A stretch of 52,261 nucleotides of DNA, from positions 1-52,261 of the forward strand of contig CAKUXD010000008.1 of assembly GCA_934699705.1 (NCBI GenBank), written 5' to 3'. A model generated the notes under the pieces. It ran no database searches. It was not told where the DNA came from and saw only the letters and a program-made list of their open reading frames with translations. Numbering within the stretch: the stretch's first letter is position 1; each line of letters begins with the position of its first letter. The position numbers were made by a program, and so were the translations under genes. This DNA comes from an uncultured Candidatus Melainabacteria bacterium. Its GTDB lineage: Bacteria; Cyanobacteriota; Vampirovibrionia; Gastranaerophilales; Gastranaerophilaceae. This document shows positions 1 to 8,593 of the stretch, piece by piece.

Positions 1-1153
1 CGTCAACCCAGTACAAACCCGCTTTTGTCGTATAAATAGTTGCAATCAAGCAACCTACAACGCAAAAGAACAAAGTTGTTTTCTTTTTAGATGTACCCAA
101 TTTATCTTTGAACGAAGTTACAACCGCAACAACAATAGAAAATACCGAACCTAAAGCAAGTGTAAGCAATATAACAAAGAATAATACCGAAAAGAAAATT
201 ATCATTAATTTTCCACCAGGCATTGCGGCAATTGCAGTTGGATATGTAACAAACGCAAGCATCATTCCGGAATGTTGCATTTCAGCAATCGGAGTGTTTG
301 TCAAATATGACAAATAACCTAAAGCACCAAAACAAGCAAATCCGGCAAAGAAACTTACAACCGCATCAGCAATCGCAATAATTATACTGTCTGAAGTCGT
401 TGGTGCATCTTTTGGCAAATAACTACCATACGCAACCATTATCGAAAATAAAATACTTAACGAGAAAAATACTTGTCCATAAGCCGCAGCCCAAACACTT
501 GGCTCAAGAAGTTTTGACCAATCCGGAACTAAATAGTAATAAATACCTTCCATAGCCCCCGGCAAACTAATTGAACGAACAATCAAAACTGTCAACAAGA
601 TTAAAGGCAAAGTAACGACGTAATTCAAAACATCAGAAACTGATTCAACCCCATTTCTGATACAAAACCAAATTATAAACCAACCGGAAACCATTGCCAA
701 CAGAATAATCCAGTTAACTCCGCCAATATCAAACATTCCTGTTGTAACTTGTAAAACGTCATTCATAAAAATATCAGCAGCAGGTTTTGAAATCCAAGGA
801 GATTTGAACGATAAAAATACGTAATAAATTACCCAAGCAAAAACTGCTGAATAGTATGACGCAATACAAGAAGCAGTACCAACTCCAAGCCAGCCAATCC
901 ATTCAAATTTTGGATTTATTTGTTTTAAAGCAATCGGAGCACCCGCTTGAAATTTTTTACCAATAGAAATTTCCATCGCCAACAAAGGAATTCCGGCAGT
1001 TACAATCGCAATAAAGTATGGAATTAAAAATGCACCACCACCGTTTTGATAAACAATTCCAGGAAATCTCCACATATTACCTAATCCAACAGCAGATGCA
1101 ACTGCGGCTAAAATGAACGTAAAACGTGAATTCCACGCATCTCTTTTTTCCAT
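1..1153 (-). CDS. Sodium-dependent neurotransmitter-symporter family transporter (partial)
   Basis: The minus strand is open from an ATG at 1153 to the window edge, 384 codons without a stop, so the C-terminal part is missing. The N-terminus reads AAVASAVGLGNMWRFPG, the unwound TM1 substrate and Na+ site of the LeuT/SNF (NSS) family. About nine hydrophobic segments follow, including a stretch with the TM6-like VFFSLSILFSIMVAYGSY. Members couple Na+ import to uptake of amino acids or related amines across the cytoplasmic membrane; the substrate cannot be read from sequence. A Shine-Dalgarno-like AAAGGAATT lies upstream of the start, and the gene is divergent from the ECF operon. Family assignment is secure; the substrate is unknown. 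Confidence 0.93.
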   Translation of the reverse strand, partial: MEKRDAWNSRFTFILAAVASAVGLGNMWRFPGIVYQNGGGAFLIPYFIAIVTAGIPLLAMEISIGKKFQAGAPIALKQINPKFEWIGWLGVGTASCIASYYSAVFAWVIYYVFLSFKSPWISKPAADIFMNDVLQVTTGMFDIGGVNWIILLAMVSGWFIIWFCIRNGVESVSDVLNYVVTLPLILLTVLIVRSISLPGAMEGIYYYLVPDWSKLLEPSVWAAAYGQVFFSLSILFSIMVAYGSYLPKDAPTTSDSIIIAIADAVVSFFAGFACFGALGYLSYLTNTPIAEMQHSGMMLAFVTYPTAIAAMPGGKLMIIFFSVLFFVILLTLALGSVFSIVVAVVTSFKDKLGTSKKKTTLFFCVVGCLIATIYTTKAGLYWVD

Positions 1154-1256
1154 ACACTAATTCCTTTTCTACTATAATAATAGTATCATAAAAGACAGTT
1201 ATTACTTACTTAAGGGGAAAATCACTTAACATTTATTAATATTTTTAGTAACAAAA

Positions 1257-1286
1257 TGAACATTTTTAAATCTCAATCGTTATACT
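1257..1286 (+). promoter_or_regulatory. Putative ECF-type autoregulatory promoter
   Basis: TGAAC at 1257-1261, 16 nt, then CGTT at 1278-1281. This resembles the TGAAAC-N16-CGT class of ECF promoters (for example sigma-W). It lies directly in front of an anti-sigma/ECF sigma operon, where autoregulation is usual. A sigma-70-like TATACT at 1281-1286 overlaps it, so both readings are possible. Confidence 0.4.
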
Positions 1287-1307
1287 AATGTAAAGGATAA
1301 AAAAATT

Positions 1308-1661
1308 ATGACAGAAAAATGTACAAAATTTGAAAGTTTATACTTGTTTAAAAGTAACAAAGAAATTGAAGAACACTTGAAAGAATGTCCGGATTGCAGA
1401 GCCGAACAAGAAAAAATGGACAAAGTTTCAGAGTTAATTCAAGAGGTTAAACCTTACTACATAAACAAGAAAAGAGAAAGTTTTACAAGGTTAAAAGTAG
1501 CCTGCATTCTTTGTTTAGGAATGATTGTCGGTATTGTAATCGGATACTTTACCCAAATTGACGTACGTTTCAATACAACAGCAAGTTACAGCACATCAAC
1601 AAGCACTACTAACGAATATGGTATGCCTATTGACGGTTATGGATTGATAGACTTAAATTAA
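1308..1661 (+). CDS. Zinc-finger (ZAS-like) anti-sigma factor
   Basis: 117 residues. The N-terminal cytoplasmic part carries H23-x3-C27-x2-C30 (EEHLKECPDC), the signature of zinc-binding anti-sigma domains. A transmembrane segment follows at about 62-84 (VACILCLGMIVGIVIGYF), then a short Ser/Thr-rich extracytoplasmic tail of about 30 residues. It should hold the sigma factor encoded immediately downstream at the membrane. The start ATG has an AAAGGA site about 10 nt upstream. The stop codon overlaps the next start (TAATG), so the two are translationally coupled. The order anti-sigma before sigma is less common than the reverse. The signal sensed is unknown; the periplasmic tail is too short for a sensor domain, so the downstream Spy-like protein may contribute. 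Confidence 0.8.
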   Translation: MTEKCTKFESLYLFKSNKEIEEHLKECPDCRAEQEKMDKVSELIQEVKPYYINKKRESFTRLKVACILCLGMIVGIVIGYFTQIDVRFNTTASYSTSTSTTNEYGMPIDGYGLIDLN

Positions 1662-2158
1662 TGAATTTAAAAAATATTATCAAAAACAATCAAAATAATG
1701 TAAAACGCATTATTAGATTAATAACAAACGAAGACAACGAAGACCTCGAACAAGAAGTCTACGTTAAAGTTTGGCAAAAAACTGAAAACTATCAGGAGCA
1801 AGGAAAATTTTCGGGCTGGATAGGTACAATTGCCAAGAATTTTTCAAAAGATTATATAAAATCATCATCAAAAAAAAATCAAAAAAACTCAGAACAAGAC
1901 GAAAATATTGTCAATGCAATAAGAGATAATGCTGACACTCCGGAATCGGCACTTCTCAGAAAGGAAAGGCAAAAAAAAATAATCAAAGCAATAAATTCTC
2001 TTAAGCCAAAACTAAAAGAAGTAATTATGATGTACGAAATTGAAGGACTTAACTACGAATACATTGCAAAAATTCTAAATTGCCCGACAGGAACAGTCAA
2101 ATCCAGATTGTTCAACGCTAAACAACAACTGGCAGAACAATTAAAAGATTTGCTTTAA
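1661..2158 (+). CDS. ECF RNA polymerase sigma factor (sigma-70 family)
   Basis: 165 residues with the two ECF domains. Sigma region 2 is at about 25-70 (DLEQEVYVKVWQ followed by FSGWIGTIAKNFSKDYI). Sigma region 4 with its helix-turn-helix is at about 110-160 (LKEVIMMYEIEGLNYEYIAK, then CPTGTVKSRLFNAKQQL). A Lys/Ser-rich linker of about 35 residues joins them. It directs core RNA polymerase to ECF promoters. The start overlaps the stop of the anti-sigma gene by one base, and the Spy-like gene follows 15 nt downstream, so the three form one operon. A candidate target promoter lies in front of the operon. The family call is firm; the regulon is unknown. Confidence 0.92.
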   Translation: MNLKNIIKNNQNNVKRIIRLITNEDNEDLEQEVYVKVWQKTENYQEQGKFSGWIGTIAKNFSKDYIKSSSKKNQKNSEQDENIVNAIRDNADTPESALLRKERQKKIIKAINSLKPKLKEVIMMYEIEGLNYEYIAKILNCPTGTVKSRLFNAKQQLAEQLKDLL

Positions 2159-2173
2159 AGAAAGGACTCAACT

Positions 2174-2710
2174 ATGATTAAACAAACATTAATTCTCGCA
2201 ACAATAATTTCCCTGACAGCAACAACAGTATTCGCAGGAGAAATAAAAACAACTAAAACAACGCAACAGCAAAAACAACCTCTAAAATGCGAAAAATGTC
2301 AAAAAATGCCACCCAGAGATTTTCACCGAGGAAAGGCAGAAATTTTTGAACAACGATTAAAACTTACAGATAAACAAAAAGAACAAGTTAAGAAAAATCG
2401 TGAAAAAGACAGAGCAAAACTCGACCCAATTATGAAACAAATTCACGAAAAAGAACACGCAAAACGTGAAATATTCAGAAAATACGAACAAACTGACCCT
2501 GAATTAATCAAATTAAACAAAGAAATTAAAGTATTAAAGGAAAAAAGGCACAAAATTATGGAAGAAAACAGAAAATCCTTCGAAGCAATGCTGACAAAAG
2601 AACAAAAAGCAGAGTTAGAAAAAATTAAAGCAGAACACAAAGAAAAATTCAAAAACGGTGAAGGTCTACCGAGAAGAATGCCTCCACACCCTGAAAAACG
2701 TGCGTTTTAA
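2174..2710 (+). CDS. Spy/CpxP-like periplasmic protein with signal peptide
   Basis: 178 residues. Residues 1-22 form a signal peptide ending VFA-GE. A CEKCQK pair of cysteines sits near residues 39-42, which could bind metal or form a disulfide. The rest is a strongly charged helical protein with two LTxxQ-type repeats, LKLTDKQKEQV (about 65) and MLTKEQKAELEK (about 140), the hallmark of Spy/CpxP/ZraP/CnrX periplasmic proteins. These act as ATP-independent chaperones or as sensors that restrain envelope-stress signalling. An AAAGGA site precedes the ATG. As the last gene of the sigma/anti-sigma operon and followed by a strong terminator, it could be the sensor or main output of the ECF switch. 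The analogy to CnrYXH-type systems is inference. Confidence 0.75.
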   Translation: MIKQTLILATIISLTATTVFAGEIKTTKTTQQQKQPLKCEKCQKMPPRDFHRGKAEIFEQRLKLTDKQKEQVKKNREKDRAKLDPIMKQIHEKEHAKREIFRKYEQTDPELIKLNKEIKVLKEKRHKIMEENRKSFEAMLTKEQKAELEKIKAEHKEKFKNGEGLPRRMPPHPEKRAF

Positions 2711-2723
2711 TTAAACTATTATA

Positions 2724-2760
2724 ACAAAGCCGACACAGATAAAATCTGTGTCGGCTTTGT
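2724..2760 (+). terminator. Intrinsic terminator of the ECF operon
   Basis: A perfect 16 bp stem (ACAAAGCCGACACAGA paired with its complement) around a 5 nt loop, followed by a short T-containing stretch. It sits 13 nt after the Spy-like gene stop. Confidence 0.85.
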
Positions 2761-2819
2761 CCTTTCATATCATTAAATGATTTTAATTATCTTTTTAAAG
2801 TTATTTTAGATTTATGAGT

Positions 2820-2825
2820 TATAAT
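2820..2825 (+). promoter_or_regulatory. -10 box of a predicted leaderless transcript (octanoyltransferase operon)
   Basis: TATAAT ends 6 nt before the ATG at 2832 and no Shine-Dalgarno sequence precedes that ATG. No good -35 is visible. The upstream in-frame ATG at 2814 would place this promoter inside the gene, which favours 2832 as the start. Confidence 0.5.
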
Positions 2826-2831
2826 AAAAAT

Positions 2832-3482
2832 ATGAAATTTATACCGTTTGAAGTTAATACCGGAAACAAAAATATGCAGATAGACAAAGATTTGCTGGAA
2901 GAAGCAATTCGTTGTCAGTCAAAAGAGCCTATTTTCAGGCTTTACGGTTGGAGTCCAAAATGTATTTCTTTAGGCAGAAATCAAAAAACAGACTTTGTAG
3001 ACAAACTATTATTAAAAAAACATGGTATCGACTTAGTTAAACGTATCACAGGCGGTAGAGCATTATTACACGACAAAGAATTAACTTATAGTTATATTTG
3101 CCCGACATCATCACTAAAAGATGGGGATAGTGTAATGGGTTCATACCGTGAAATATCACAAATATTCATTGATTTGTTCAAAAAAATTGATATTGAATTA
3201 GAAATTTCAAGAAAACACCACACAAACACAGATGCAAACTATTGTATGATGATTGCAACAGGTGCGGATTTATGTTACAAGGGCAAAAAATTAATTGGTT
3301 CTGCACAATTCAGAAAAGACGGTTATATTCTTCAACACGGCTCAATTTTATTTGATTACGATAAAACGTTATTAGAAACATTATTTAAAGAAAAAGTTAA
3401 TGAAAATTATATTACATGTATGAAAGAGATTAATCCTTACATAACAATCGTTGATTTACTACACTTATGGGATAACATGTAA
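2832..3482 (+). CDS. lipM: Lipoyl/octanoyl transferase family protein (LipM-like)
   Basis: 216 residues when started at the ATG at 2832; an in-frame ATG at 2814 would add six. It belongs to the BPL/LplA/LipB fold: VKRITGGRALLHDKELTYSY is the RRxTGGGxxxHxxELxYS substrate loop, and KLIGSAQFRKDGYILQHGSI is the conserved C-terminal motif. A cysteine in NYCMMIATGADL lies 13 residues before GKKLIGSAQ, the spacing of the catalytic Cys of LipM octanoyltransferases, which LplA ligases lack. It would move octanoate from acyl carrier protein onto GcvH-type or dehydrogenase E2 domains as the first step of lipoate synthesis. The stop overlaps the next start (TAATG). LipL-type amidotransferase remains an alternative. 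Confidence 0.75.
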   Translation: MKFIPFEVNTGNKNMQIDKDLLEEAIRCQSKEPIFRLYGWSPKCISLGRNQKTDFVDKLLLKKHGIDLVKRITGGRALLHDKELTYSYICPTSSLKDGDSVMGSYREISQIFIDLFKKIDIELEISRKHHTNTDANYCMMIATGADLCYKGKKLIGSAQFRKDGYILQHGSILFDYDKTLLETLFKEKVNENYITCMKEINPYITIVDLLHLWDNM

Positions 3483-4363
3483 TGACTTTTAAAGAAAAAT
3501 ATAAAGAAATAACAACTCTTATAAAAGAAGATTTGTATAAAATAGAAAACAATTTAACCGATTTTTATTGCGGTTCTGATGATTTACAAGAAAATCTTTT
3601 AAAAATAATTAAAGCACCGTCAAAACGCATTAGACCGGTGCTTGCGATACTTTATTTAAAAATGTATGGAGTTGAAATAACCACTCAGCACATTGATATT
3701 CAATCTGCGGTAGAATTAATTCATAACGCAACACTAATTCACGACGATGTCATCGACAAATCTTCTAAAAGAAGAAATCAATCAACCTTGAATGAAAAAT
3801 TTGATAACAGTTTGGCAGTTGTTACAGGAGATTTTTTGCTTTCAATTGCAATTCAAAAATTACTTTCCATAAAATCCTTCAATTGTCTAAATTTCTTTAA
3901 TATCGCAATAAAAAGAATGTGTTTAGGCGAAATTAATCAATATTTTAACAGATTTAAAATTACAGATTTTGATGAATACATTGAAAAATGCAAATATAAA
4001 ACAGCAGAATTATTTATGGCGTCATTGACAAGTTCTGCCGAAGTTGCAGGTTTGGACATTAATTCAGCAAAGGACTTTGCAAAAAGATTTGGCATCGCAT
4101 TCCAAATCAGAGATGATTTAATGAATTTAACAGAAACAAATGCCGACAAGCCAAGTAAAAACGATATTGAAAACGGAATTTACACAGCACCTGTAATTTT
4201 CGCAAAAGGTACTGACAATATCGAATACGGCATTGAAAAAACTGTTGAATTGTTGGATAATTATTTTAGTCGAGTAAAAAAATGCTTGAATAAAGCACCT
4301 GACAATGAATACAAAGAAGCAATTTTCAAATTAATAGATATACTAAATTATGCAAATAAATAA
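3482..4363 (+). CDS. Polyprenyl diphosphate synthase (trans-isoprenyl type)
   Basis: 293 residues, normal family length. The first Asp-rich motif is LIHDDVIDKSSKRRNQ (DDxxD then RR-N), followed by GDFLL and the KTAELF helix. The second Asp-rich motif reads IRDDLMNLTE, so its last Asp is replaced by Asn. The enzyme condenses isopentenyl diphosphate onto an allylic primer to make the chain for quinones or lipid carriers; the short/long chain choice cannot be made reliably here. It is coupled to the upstream gene through a TAATG overlap and overlaps the signal peptidase gene by 14 bp, so the three are co-transcribed. Confidence 0.88.
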   Translation: MTFKEKYKEITTLIKEDLYKIENNLTDFYCGSDDLQENLLKIIKAPSKRIRPVLAILYLKMYGVEITTQHIDIQSAVELIHNATLIHDDVIDKSSKRRNQSTLNEKFDNSLAVVTGDFLLSIAIQKLLSIKSFNCLNFFNIAIKRMCLGEINQYFNRFKITDFDEYIEKCKYKTAELFMASLTSSAEVAGLDINSAKDFAKRFGIAFQIRDDLMNLTETNADKPSKNDIENGIYTAPVIFAKGTDNIEYGIEKTVELLDNYFSRVKKCLNKAPDNEYKEAIFKLIDILNYANK

Positions 4364-4979
4364 AGAATTTTACGAAAAAAAAATAAAACCGGCTCTTAAA
4401 GAAACTGTTGAAACCGCCATTTTTGTAACAGTAATGGTTATTATCATCAAATTCTTTATCGGAGAAATCCGCTGGATTCCGTCAGCATCAATGAATCCAA
4501 CTCTTATTGAGGGCGATAGAATTGTAGTGGAAAGGGTTTCAAGATTTTATAGAGAACCTCAACGAGGCGACGTTATCGTATTTTACCCGCCAATGGTTAA
4601 ACTTGAAGCAACTCCGCTCAAAGTATTTAAACGTTTAACAGGATTTTTCTGTTCAGATATAGCATTTATCAAACGTATTGTCGGAATGCCCGGGGACAAA
4701 ATAGAAATCAAAAAAGCGAAAGAAGACGGTGCATTTACCGTTTATATCAACGATAAACCGCTTAACGAACCTTATATAAAAAGCAAATACGACTATAACG
4801 ACTGCACTTACGAAATGCACTGTGGACCAATGGTTGTGCCTGAAGGCGAATATTTTATGATGGGCGACAACAGAGGAAACTCTCAAGATAGCCGTTATTG
4901 GGGTTTTTTACCAAAAGAAAGAATTATCGGCAGAGCAATTACAATAATTTGGCCGTTAACAAGAATAAACAATTTGTAA
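4350..4979 (+). CDS. lepB: Signal peptidase I
   Basis: 209 residues. One N-terminal membrane segment at about 20-38 is followed by the catalytic serine motif IPSASMNPTL (Ser47), the general-base lysine motif FIKRIVGMPGDKI, and the conserved boxes GDNRGNSQDSRYWG and YFMMGDNR. It removes signal peptides from exported proteins at the outer face of the cytoplasmic membrane. The gene begins inside the end of the prenyl synthase gene. It would serve the several signal-peptide proteins in this window. Confidence 0.95.
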   Translation: MQINKEFYEKKIKPALKETVETAIFVTVMVIIIKFFIGEIRWIPSASMNPTLIEGDRIVVERVSRFYREPQRGDVIVFYPPMVKLEATPLKVFKRLTGFFCSDIAFIKRIVGMPGDKIEIKKAKEDGAFTVYINDKPLNEPYIKSKYDYNDCTYEMHCGPMVVPEGEYFMMGDNRGNSQDSRYWGFLPKERIIGRAITIIWPLTRINNL

Positions 4980-5063
4980 ACATGCTCAAAGTTAGCCCCG
5001 AACATGCTTTTAGCGGTTCATGAAATTCAAATCATGGCAAATATTTTAATCTTTGTTAAGAAA

Positions 5064-5092
5064 TTGTCATGGAACAAAAAATGCTGTATCAT
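5064..5092 (+). promoter_or_regulatory. Sigma-70-type promoter of the histidine kinase, leaderless layout
   Basis: TTGTCA at 5064-5069, a 17 nt spacer, then TATCAT at 5087-5092. The ATG at 5099 lies 6 nt after the -10, so transcription should begin at or next to the A of the start codon. Confidence 0.65.
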
Positions 5093-5098
5093 ATTGCT

Positions 5099-6667
5099 AT
5101 GAAAAGTGGATTGATAGTTGTCGTAGATGACGAACAAATGGTAACGTCAGCATTTAAAACTCTTTTAAAATTAGAAGGGTTCACTAATTGCGTGGCGTTT
5201 AACAACCCTGTTGAGGCGATTGAATTTTTAAAAAACAACAAACCTGATATCATAATATCAGATTTTATGATGCCTGATATGAATGGTTTGGAGTTTTTAA
5301 CTAAAGCGAAAGAACTTTACCCTGATGTTAGTAAGATACTTTTGACAGGATATGCCGATAAGGAAAACGCAATTAGAGCGATTAATGAAATCGGTTTATA
5401 CAAATACATCGAAAAACCTTGGGATAACGATGATTTGATAATAAATATCCAAAATGGAATTGAAAGAAGTAACTTGCTGGACAGATTACATGAAAAAATC
5501 AACGAACTAGAAATTGCAAAGAAGCAACTTGAAAAGTATTCTCATAACTTGGAAGATTTAGTTGCGGAAAAAACTGCTGATTTAATTCAGGCACATTCAA
5601 AACTTCAAAGTATTGTAACAAATTGTGCTGACGGTATCATTATTATTGATAAAGACGGAAAAATCGAGCAATTGAACCCTGCAACAGAAAATCTTTCAGG
5701 TTTATGTGAAACTAATTTAATTGGCACAAAACTTTCAACGATACTTTTTGGCGGAAATCTAGCTGAAACTTTGAATTTATGTATTGACGAAGGTGAAGCT
5801 GTACTTAGAGATTGTTGTATAACAAATGCATTAAGTGAAAAGCAAATTCCCGTAGAAGTTAATTTTGCGATTATTGAAACAGATGAAAATACGGAAAATT
5901 CTCAAAAATTTGTAGGTGTAATCAGAGATGTAAGCGTTCAGAAAGAAACAGACAGATTAAGAGATGATTTTATTGCAACCTTAACTCACGATATGAGGAC
6001 TCCTTTAACCGCTGCAATTCAGACCTTAGACTTTTTCTTAGATGGAACAGTTGGAGATTTGAACGACAGGCAACAAATGTTGTTATCAACAATGAAATCT
6101 AATAACGAAGGACTTTTAGGGCTAGTAAATAGTTTATTAACTGTTTATAAATTTGATGCAGGAAAAGTTGAATTAGTAAAAAGTAACTTCAACGCTAAAG
6201 AACTTATTATGCAACGATACAACGAGTTAAAACCTCTTGCAGACAAAAAAGATATTGAATTTATTGTAAACTTTGAAGCTCCAGACGATTTGTTAATAAC
6301 CGCTGACAGACAAGAGATAGGACGCGTAATTGCTAATTTGTGCGGAAATGCTGTAAACTACACAAATCCACATGGTAAAATAGAAGTTATGGTCAAGGAA
6401 CAATCCGGAGATTTCTTATTCTCTGTTTCAGATACAGGAAACGGTATTCCAAAAGAAGATATTCCGCATTTGTTTAAGCGTTTCTCTCAAGGAACTAGTC
6501 GAAAACGTTCGACTGGAACAGGTTTAGGCTTGTATCTTTCAAGACAAATTATTGAAGCTCATGGTGGAAAAATTTGGTTAGAAAGCAAAATAAATCAAGG
6601 TAGCGAATTTTCGTTCATATTAACTAACGTAGTAGCAAATCCGACAAAAGAAAGGTTAACAGTATAA
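5099..6667 (+). CDS. Cytoplasmic hybrid histidine kinase (REC-PAS-HisKA-HATPase)
   Basis: 522 residues from the ATG at 5099; an in-frame ATG 30 nt upstream lies within the promoter and is rejected. The domain order is a receiver at 1-120 (phospho-Asp in IISDFMMPDMNG, Lys in IEKPWD), a coiled coil at about 125-165, PAS at about 170-285, HisKA with the phosphorylated His in TLTHDMRTPL near 300, and HATPase with N box LCGNAVNY, G1 DTGNGIP and G2 GTGLGLYL. There is no membrane segment, so it senses a cytoplasmic cue or takes phosphate from another kinase through its receiver. The stop overlaps the start of the response regulator (TAATG), marking the partner. The signal is unknown. Confidence 0.93.
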   Translation: MKSGLIVVVDDEQMVTSAFKTLLKLEGFTNCVAFNNPVEAIEFLKNNKPDIIISDFMMPDMNGLEFLTKAKELYPDVSKILLTGYADKENAIRAINEIGLYKYIEKPWDNDDLIINIQNGIERSNLLDRLHEKINELEIAKKQLEKYSHNLEDLVAEKTADLIQAHSKLQSIVTNCADGIIIIDKDGKIEQLNPATENLSGLCETNLIGTKLSTILFGGNLAETLNLCIDEGEAVLRDCCITNALSEKQIPVEVNFAIIETDENTENSQKFVGVIRDVSVQKETDRLRDDFIATLTHDMRTPLTAAIQTLDFFLDGTVGDLNDRQQMLLSTMKSNNEGLLGLVNSLLTVYKFDAGKVELVKSNFNAKELIMQRYNELKPLADKKDIEFIVNFEAPDDLLITADRQEIGRVIANLCGNAVNYTNPHGKIEVMVKEQSGDFLFSVSDTGNGIPKEDIPHLFKRFSQGTSRKRSTGTGLGLYLSRQIIEAHGGKIWLESKINQGSEFSFILTNVVANPTKERLTV

Positions 6668-7344
6668 TGTCTAACGTAAAGGTACTTATTGTTGAAGATC
6701 ACTTAATGGTAAGAATGGGACTTTCTCTTGTTTTGGAAAAAATAGGCGATATTGATTTAATCGGCGAGGCTCAAGATGGTTTAGAAGGTGTAAGAAAAGC
6801 TCAAAACTTACTACCAGACGTTGTTTTAATGGATATTGGCTTACCTGAAATTGACGGAATTGAAGCAACAAAAAGAATTAAAGAAACAAATCCTGAAATT
6901 AAAGTTTTAATGTTTACATCAAGAGATAATGAAGATGATGTTCTTTCTGCTTTTGAGGCTGGAGCAAATGGTTATATTATGAAGGGTGCAAACGCAGAAC
7001 AAACAGAACGTGCTATAAAATCTGTATCAGAGGGTACTGGCTGGCTTGACCCTCAAATTGCAAGAATTGTTTTATCAAATATTCAACGCAACAACAGAAT
7101 AAATAACACAACTCCGACTGGCGAGATTAACTATGCAGACGGCAAAAATATTTATGGATTAACAGAACGCGAAATGGAAATTTTAGCACTAATGGTTGAA
7201 GGGTTATCAAATCCACAAATTGCAGAAAGATGTATTATTACTAAATCTACTGCTAAAGCCCACGTACACAGTATTTTACAAAAATTATGTGTTTCCAAAA
7301 GAACCAAAGCTGTTACTTTAGCCTTAGAAAAAGGCTTAGTTTAA
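6667..7344 (+). CDS. NarL/FixJ-family response regulator
   Basis: 225 residues. The receiver domain is at 1-120 with the phospho-acceptor Asp in VVLMDIGLPEIDG and the Thr/Lys switch residues in MFTSRD and IMKGA. A linker of about 30 residues leads to a LuxR/GerE helix-turn-helix at about 160-222 (LTEREMEILALMVEG through STAKAHVHSILQKL). It should be phosphorylated by the kinase encoded just upstream and act as a DNA-binding transcription regulator. One-base overlap with the kinase gene and only 2 nt to the next gene indicate a three-gene operon. Confidence 0.94.
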   Translation: MSNVKVLIVEDHLMVRMGLSLVLEKIGDIDLIGEAQDGLEGVRKAQNLLPDVVLMDIGLPEIDGIEATKRIKETNPEIKVLMFTSRDNEDDVLSAFEAGANGYIMKGANAEQTERAIKSVSEGTGWLDPQIARIVLSNIQRNNRINNTTPTGEINYADGKNIYGLTEREMEILALMVEGLSNPQIAERCIITKSTAKAHVHSILQKLCVSKRTKAVTLALEKGLV

Positions 7345-7346
7345 TT

Positions 7347-8591
7347 ATGTTTAAGCGTATTTTGATATCTTTAATAATACTTCAGTTAACAGGAGTAAGC
7401 TCTTGTTATGCTTTAAATAATAGCGAATGGGATTACCGCAGTAAAGTTTATCAAGACGAAGCAAAAGTTCGGTATGAAAAAAAACTTATGCCAGAATCTG
7501 GCTATATGACTGTTGAAGAATACGAAAAAAAATCTGCCGCAAAAGATAAATCTCAAGGTGATGGAGATTTTGTTCCAAAAGTTAAAGACAGCAAGATGAA
7601 ATATGTGCCACAACCGCATTACAAACTTGTGCGATACAATAATCCCCCTGGAACAGTTGAATTAAATCTTCACAGAAAAGTTCATTTTGATAAGCAAGAA
7701 GTAATGCCTGGGCTTATTTCTCCAGATGTTAGCTTAATGTTAATTCCGATTGTCAGTTATTATACTAAAACGAAATCAACAGACTGCGATATTTATACAA
7801 TACCGTTAAGGAAAGGTATGCCTGATGTTGAAAAGGTTATCAAAGCTAATTTTGCGGCAAAAAGTATAAAACCAATTGTTTCAACTGACAGAACTCTCAT
7901 AGAGTACGGAACATTTAGAACTCTTACACCTGTTGATTTTTCAGCAGACGCACGTTTTGCAATAATAAAAGAAAAAACAGGAAATGCTGAAGACGGAATT
8001 TGGCAAACTGAACTAATTATTTATGATTTTATGACAAAAAAAGCAACCAAATTAAATGAAATCAGAGAAGCAATTAGATATTACTGGAGAACCACAAAAA
8101 ATCTGGATTTGAAAGAATTTCGCTGGGATATTTATCCTCTTGGTTTTGATATAAACAATCCGACACGAGTTTTAGTTGCAGCGTACGCTTTTGCTGGAAA
8201 TCCGCCAAGATGTCTGGGAACTTGGAGTATTGATGTTATAGGAAAACAAACGCACATGGAATCCTTAACTGATGATAATATTAGCGTAAGCACAATTGGG
8301 TTAAAAATTGTAGAAGACGGTATTGTTGACCCAGAAAGTGTAGAAGCAGAAGTAAAACTTGCTGAAAAATACGAAAAACAAGAAGAAAAAGACAAAAAAA
8401 GAATTGAAAAAGAAAAGAAAAAACAACTCAAAAAAGAGTACAAAGAAGAAGTTAAAGAAATTAAAAGAAATTTTAACGAGTTGAAGAAAGATGATACTTC
8501 AAAAGATTCTCGCTCTGATAGAGTTCATAAATATATTCCATTTTACAAAGTCAAGGGTGGAAAACTTACAGGAGCAGATAGTTTAAAATAA
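7347..8591 (+). CDS. Secreted protein of unknown function with lysine-rich C-terminus
   Basis: 414 residues from the ATG at 7347; an upstream in-frame start would lie inside the regulator gene. Residues 1-22 form a signal peptide (ILISLIILQLTG, cleavage after SCYA). The middle contains mixed beta-rich sequence with no recognised motif. The region at about 330-395 is a highly charged Lys/Glu helix likely to be a coiled coil. It starts two bases after the response regulator stop, so it is probably co-expressed with the two-component pair and may be an envelope component related to its signal. I do not recognise a family. Confidence 0.75.
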   Translation: MFKRILISLIILQLTGVSSCYALNNSEWDYRSKVYQDEAKVRYEKKLMPESGYMTVEEYEKKSAAKDKSQGDGDFVPKVKDSKMKYVPQPHYKLVRYNNPPGTVELNLHRKVHFDKQEVMPGLISPDVSLMLIPIVSYYTKTKSTDCDIYTIPLRKGMPDVEKVIKANFAAKSIKPIVSTDRTLIEYGTFRTLTPVDFSADARFAIIKEKTGNAEDGIWQTELIIYDFMTKKATKLNEIREAIRYYWRTTKNLDLKEFRWDIYPLGFDINNPTRVLVAAYAFAGNPPRCLGTWSIDVIGKQTHMESLTDDNISVSTIGLKIVEDGIVDPESVEAEVKLAEKYEKQEEKDKKRIEKEKKKQLKKEYKEEVKEIKRNFNELKKDDTSKDSRSDRVHKYIPFYKVKGGKLTGADSLK

Positions 8592-8593
8592 AT

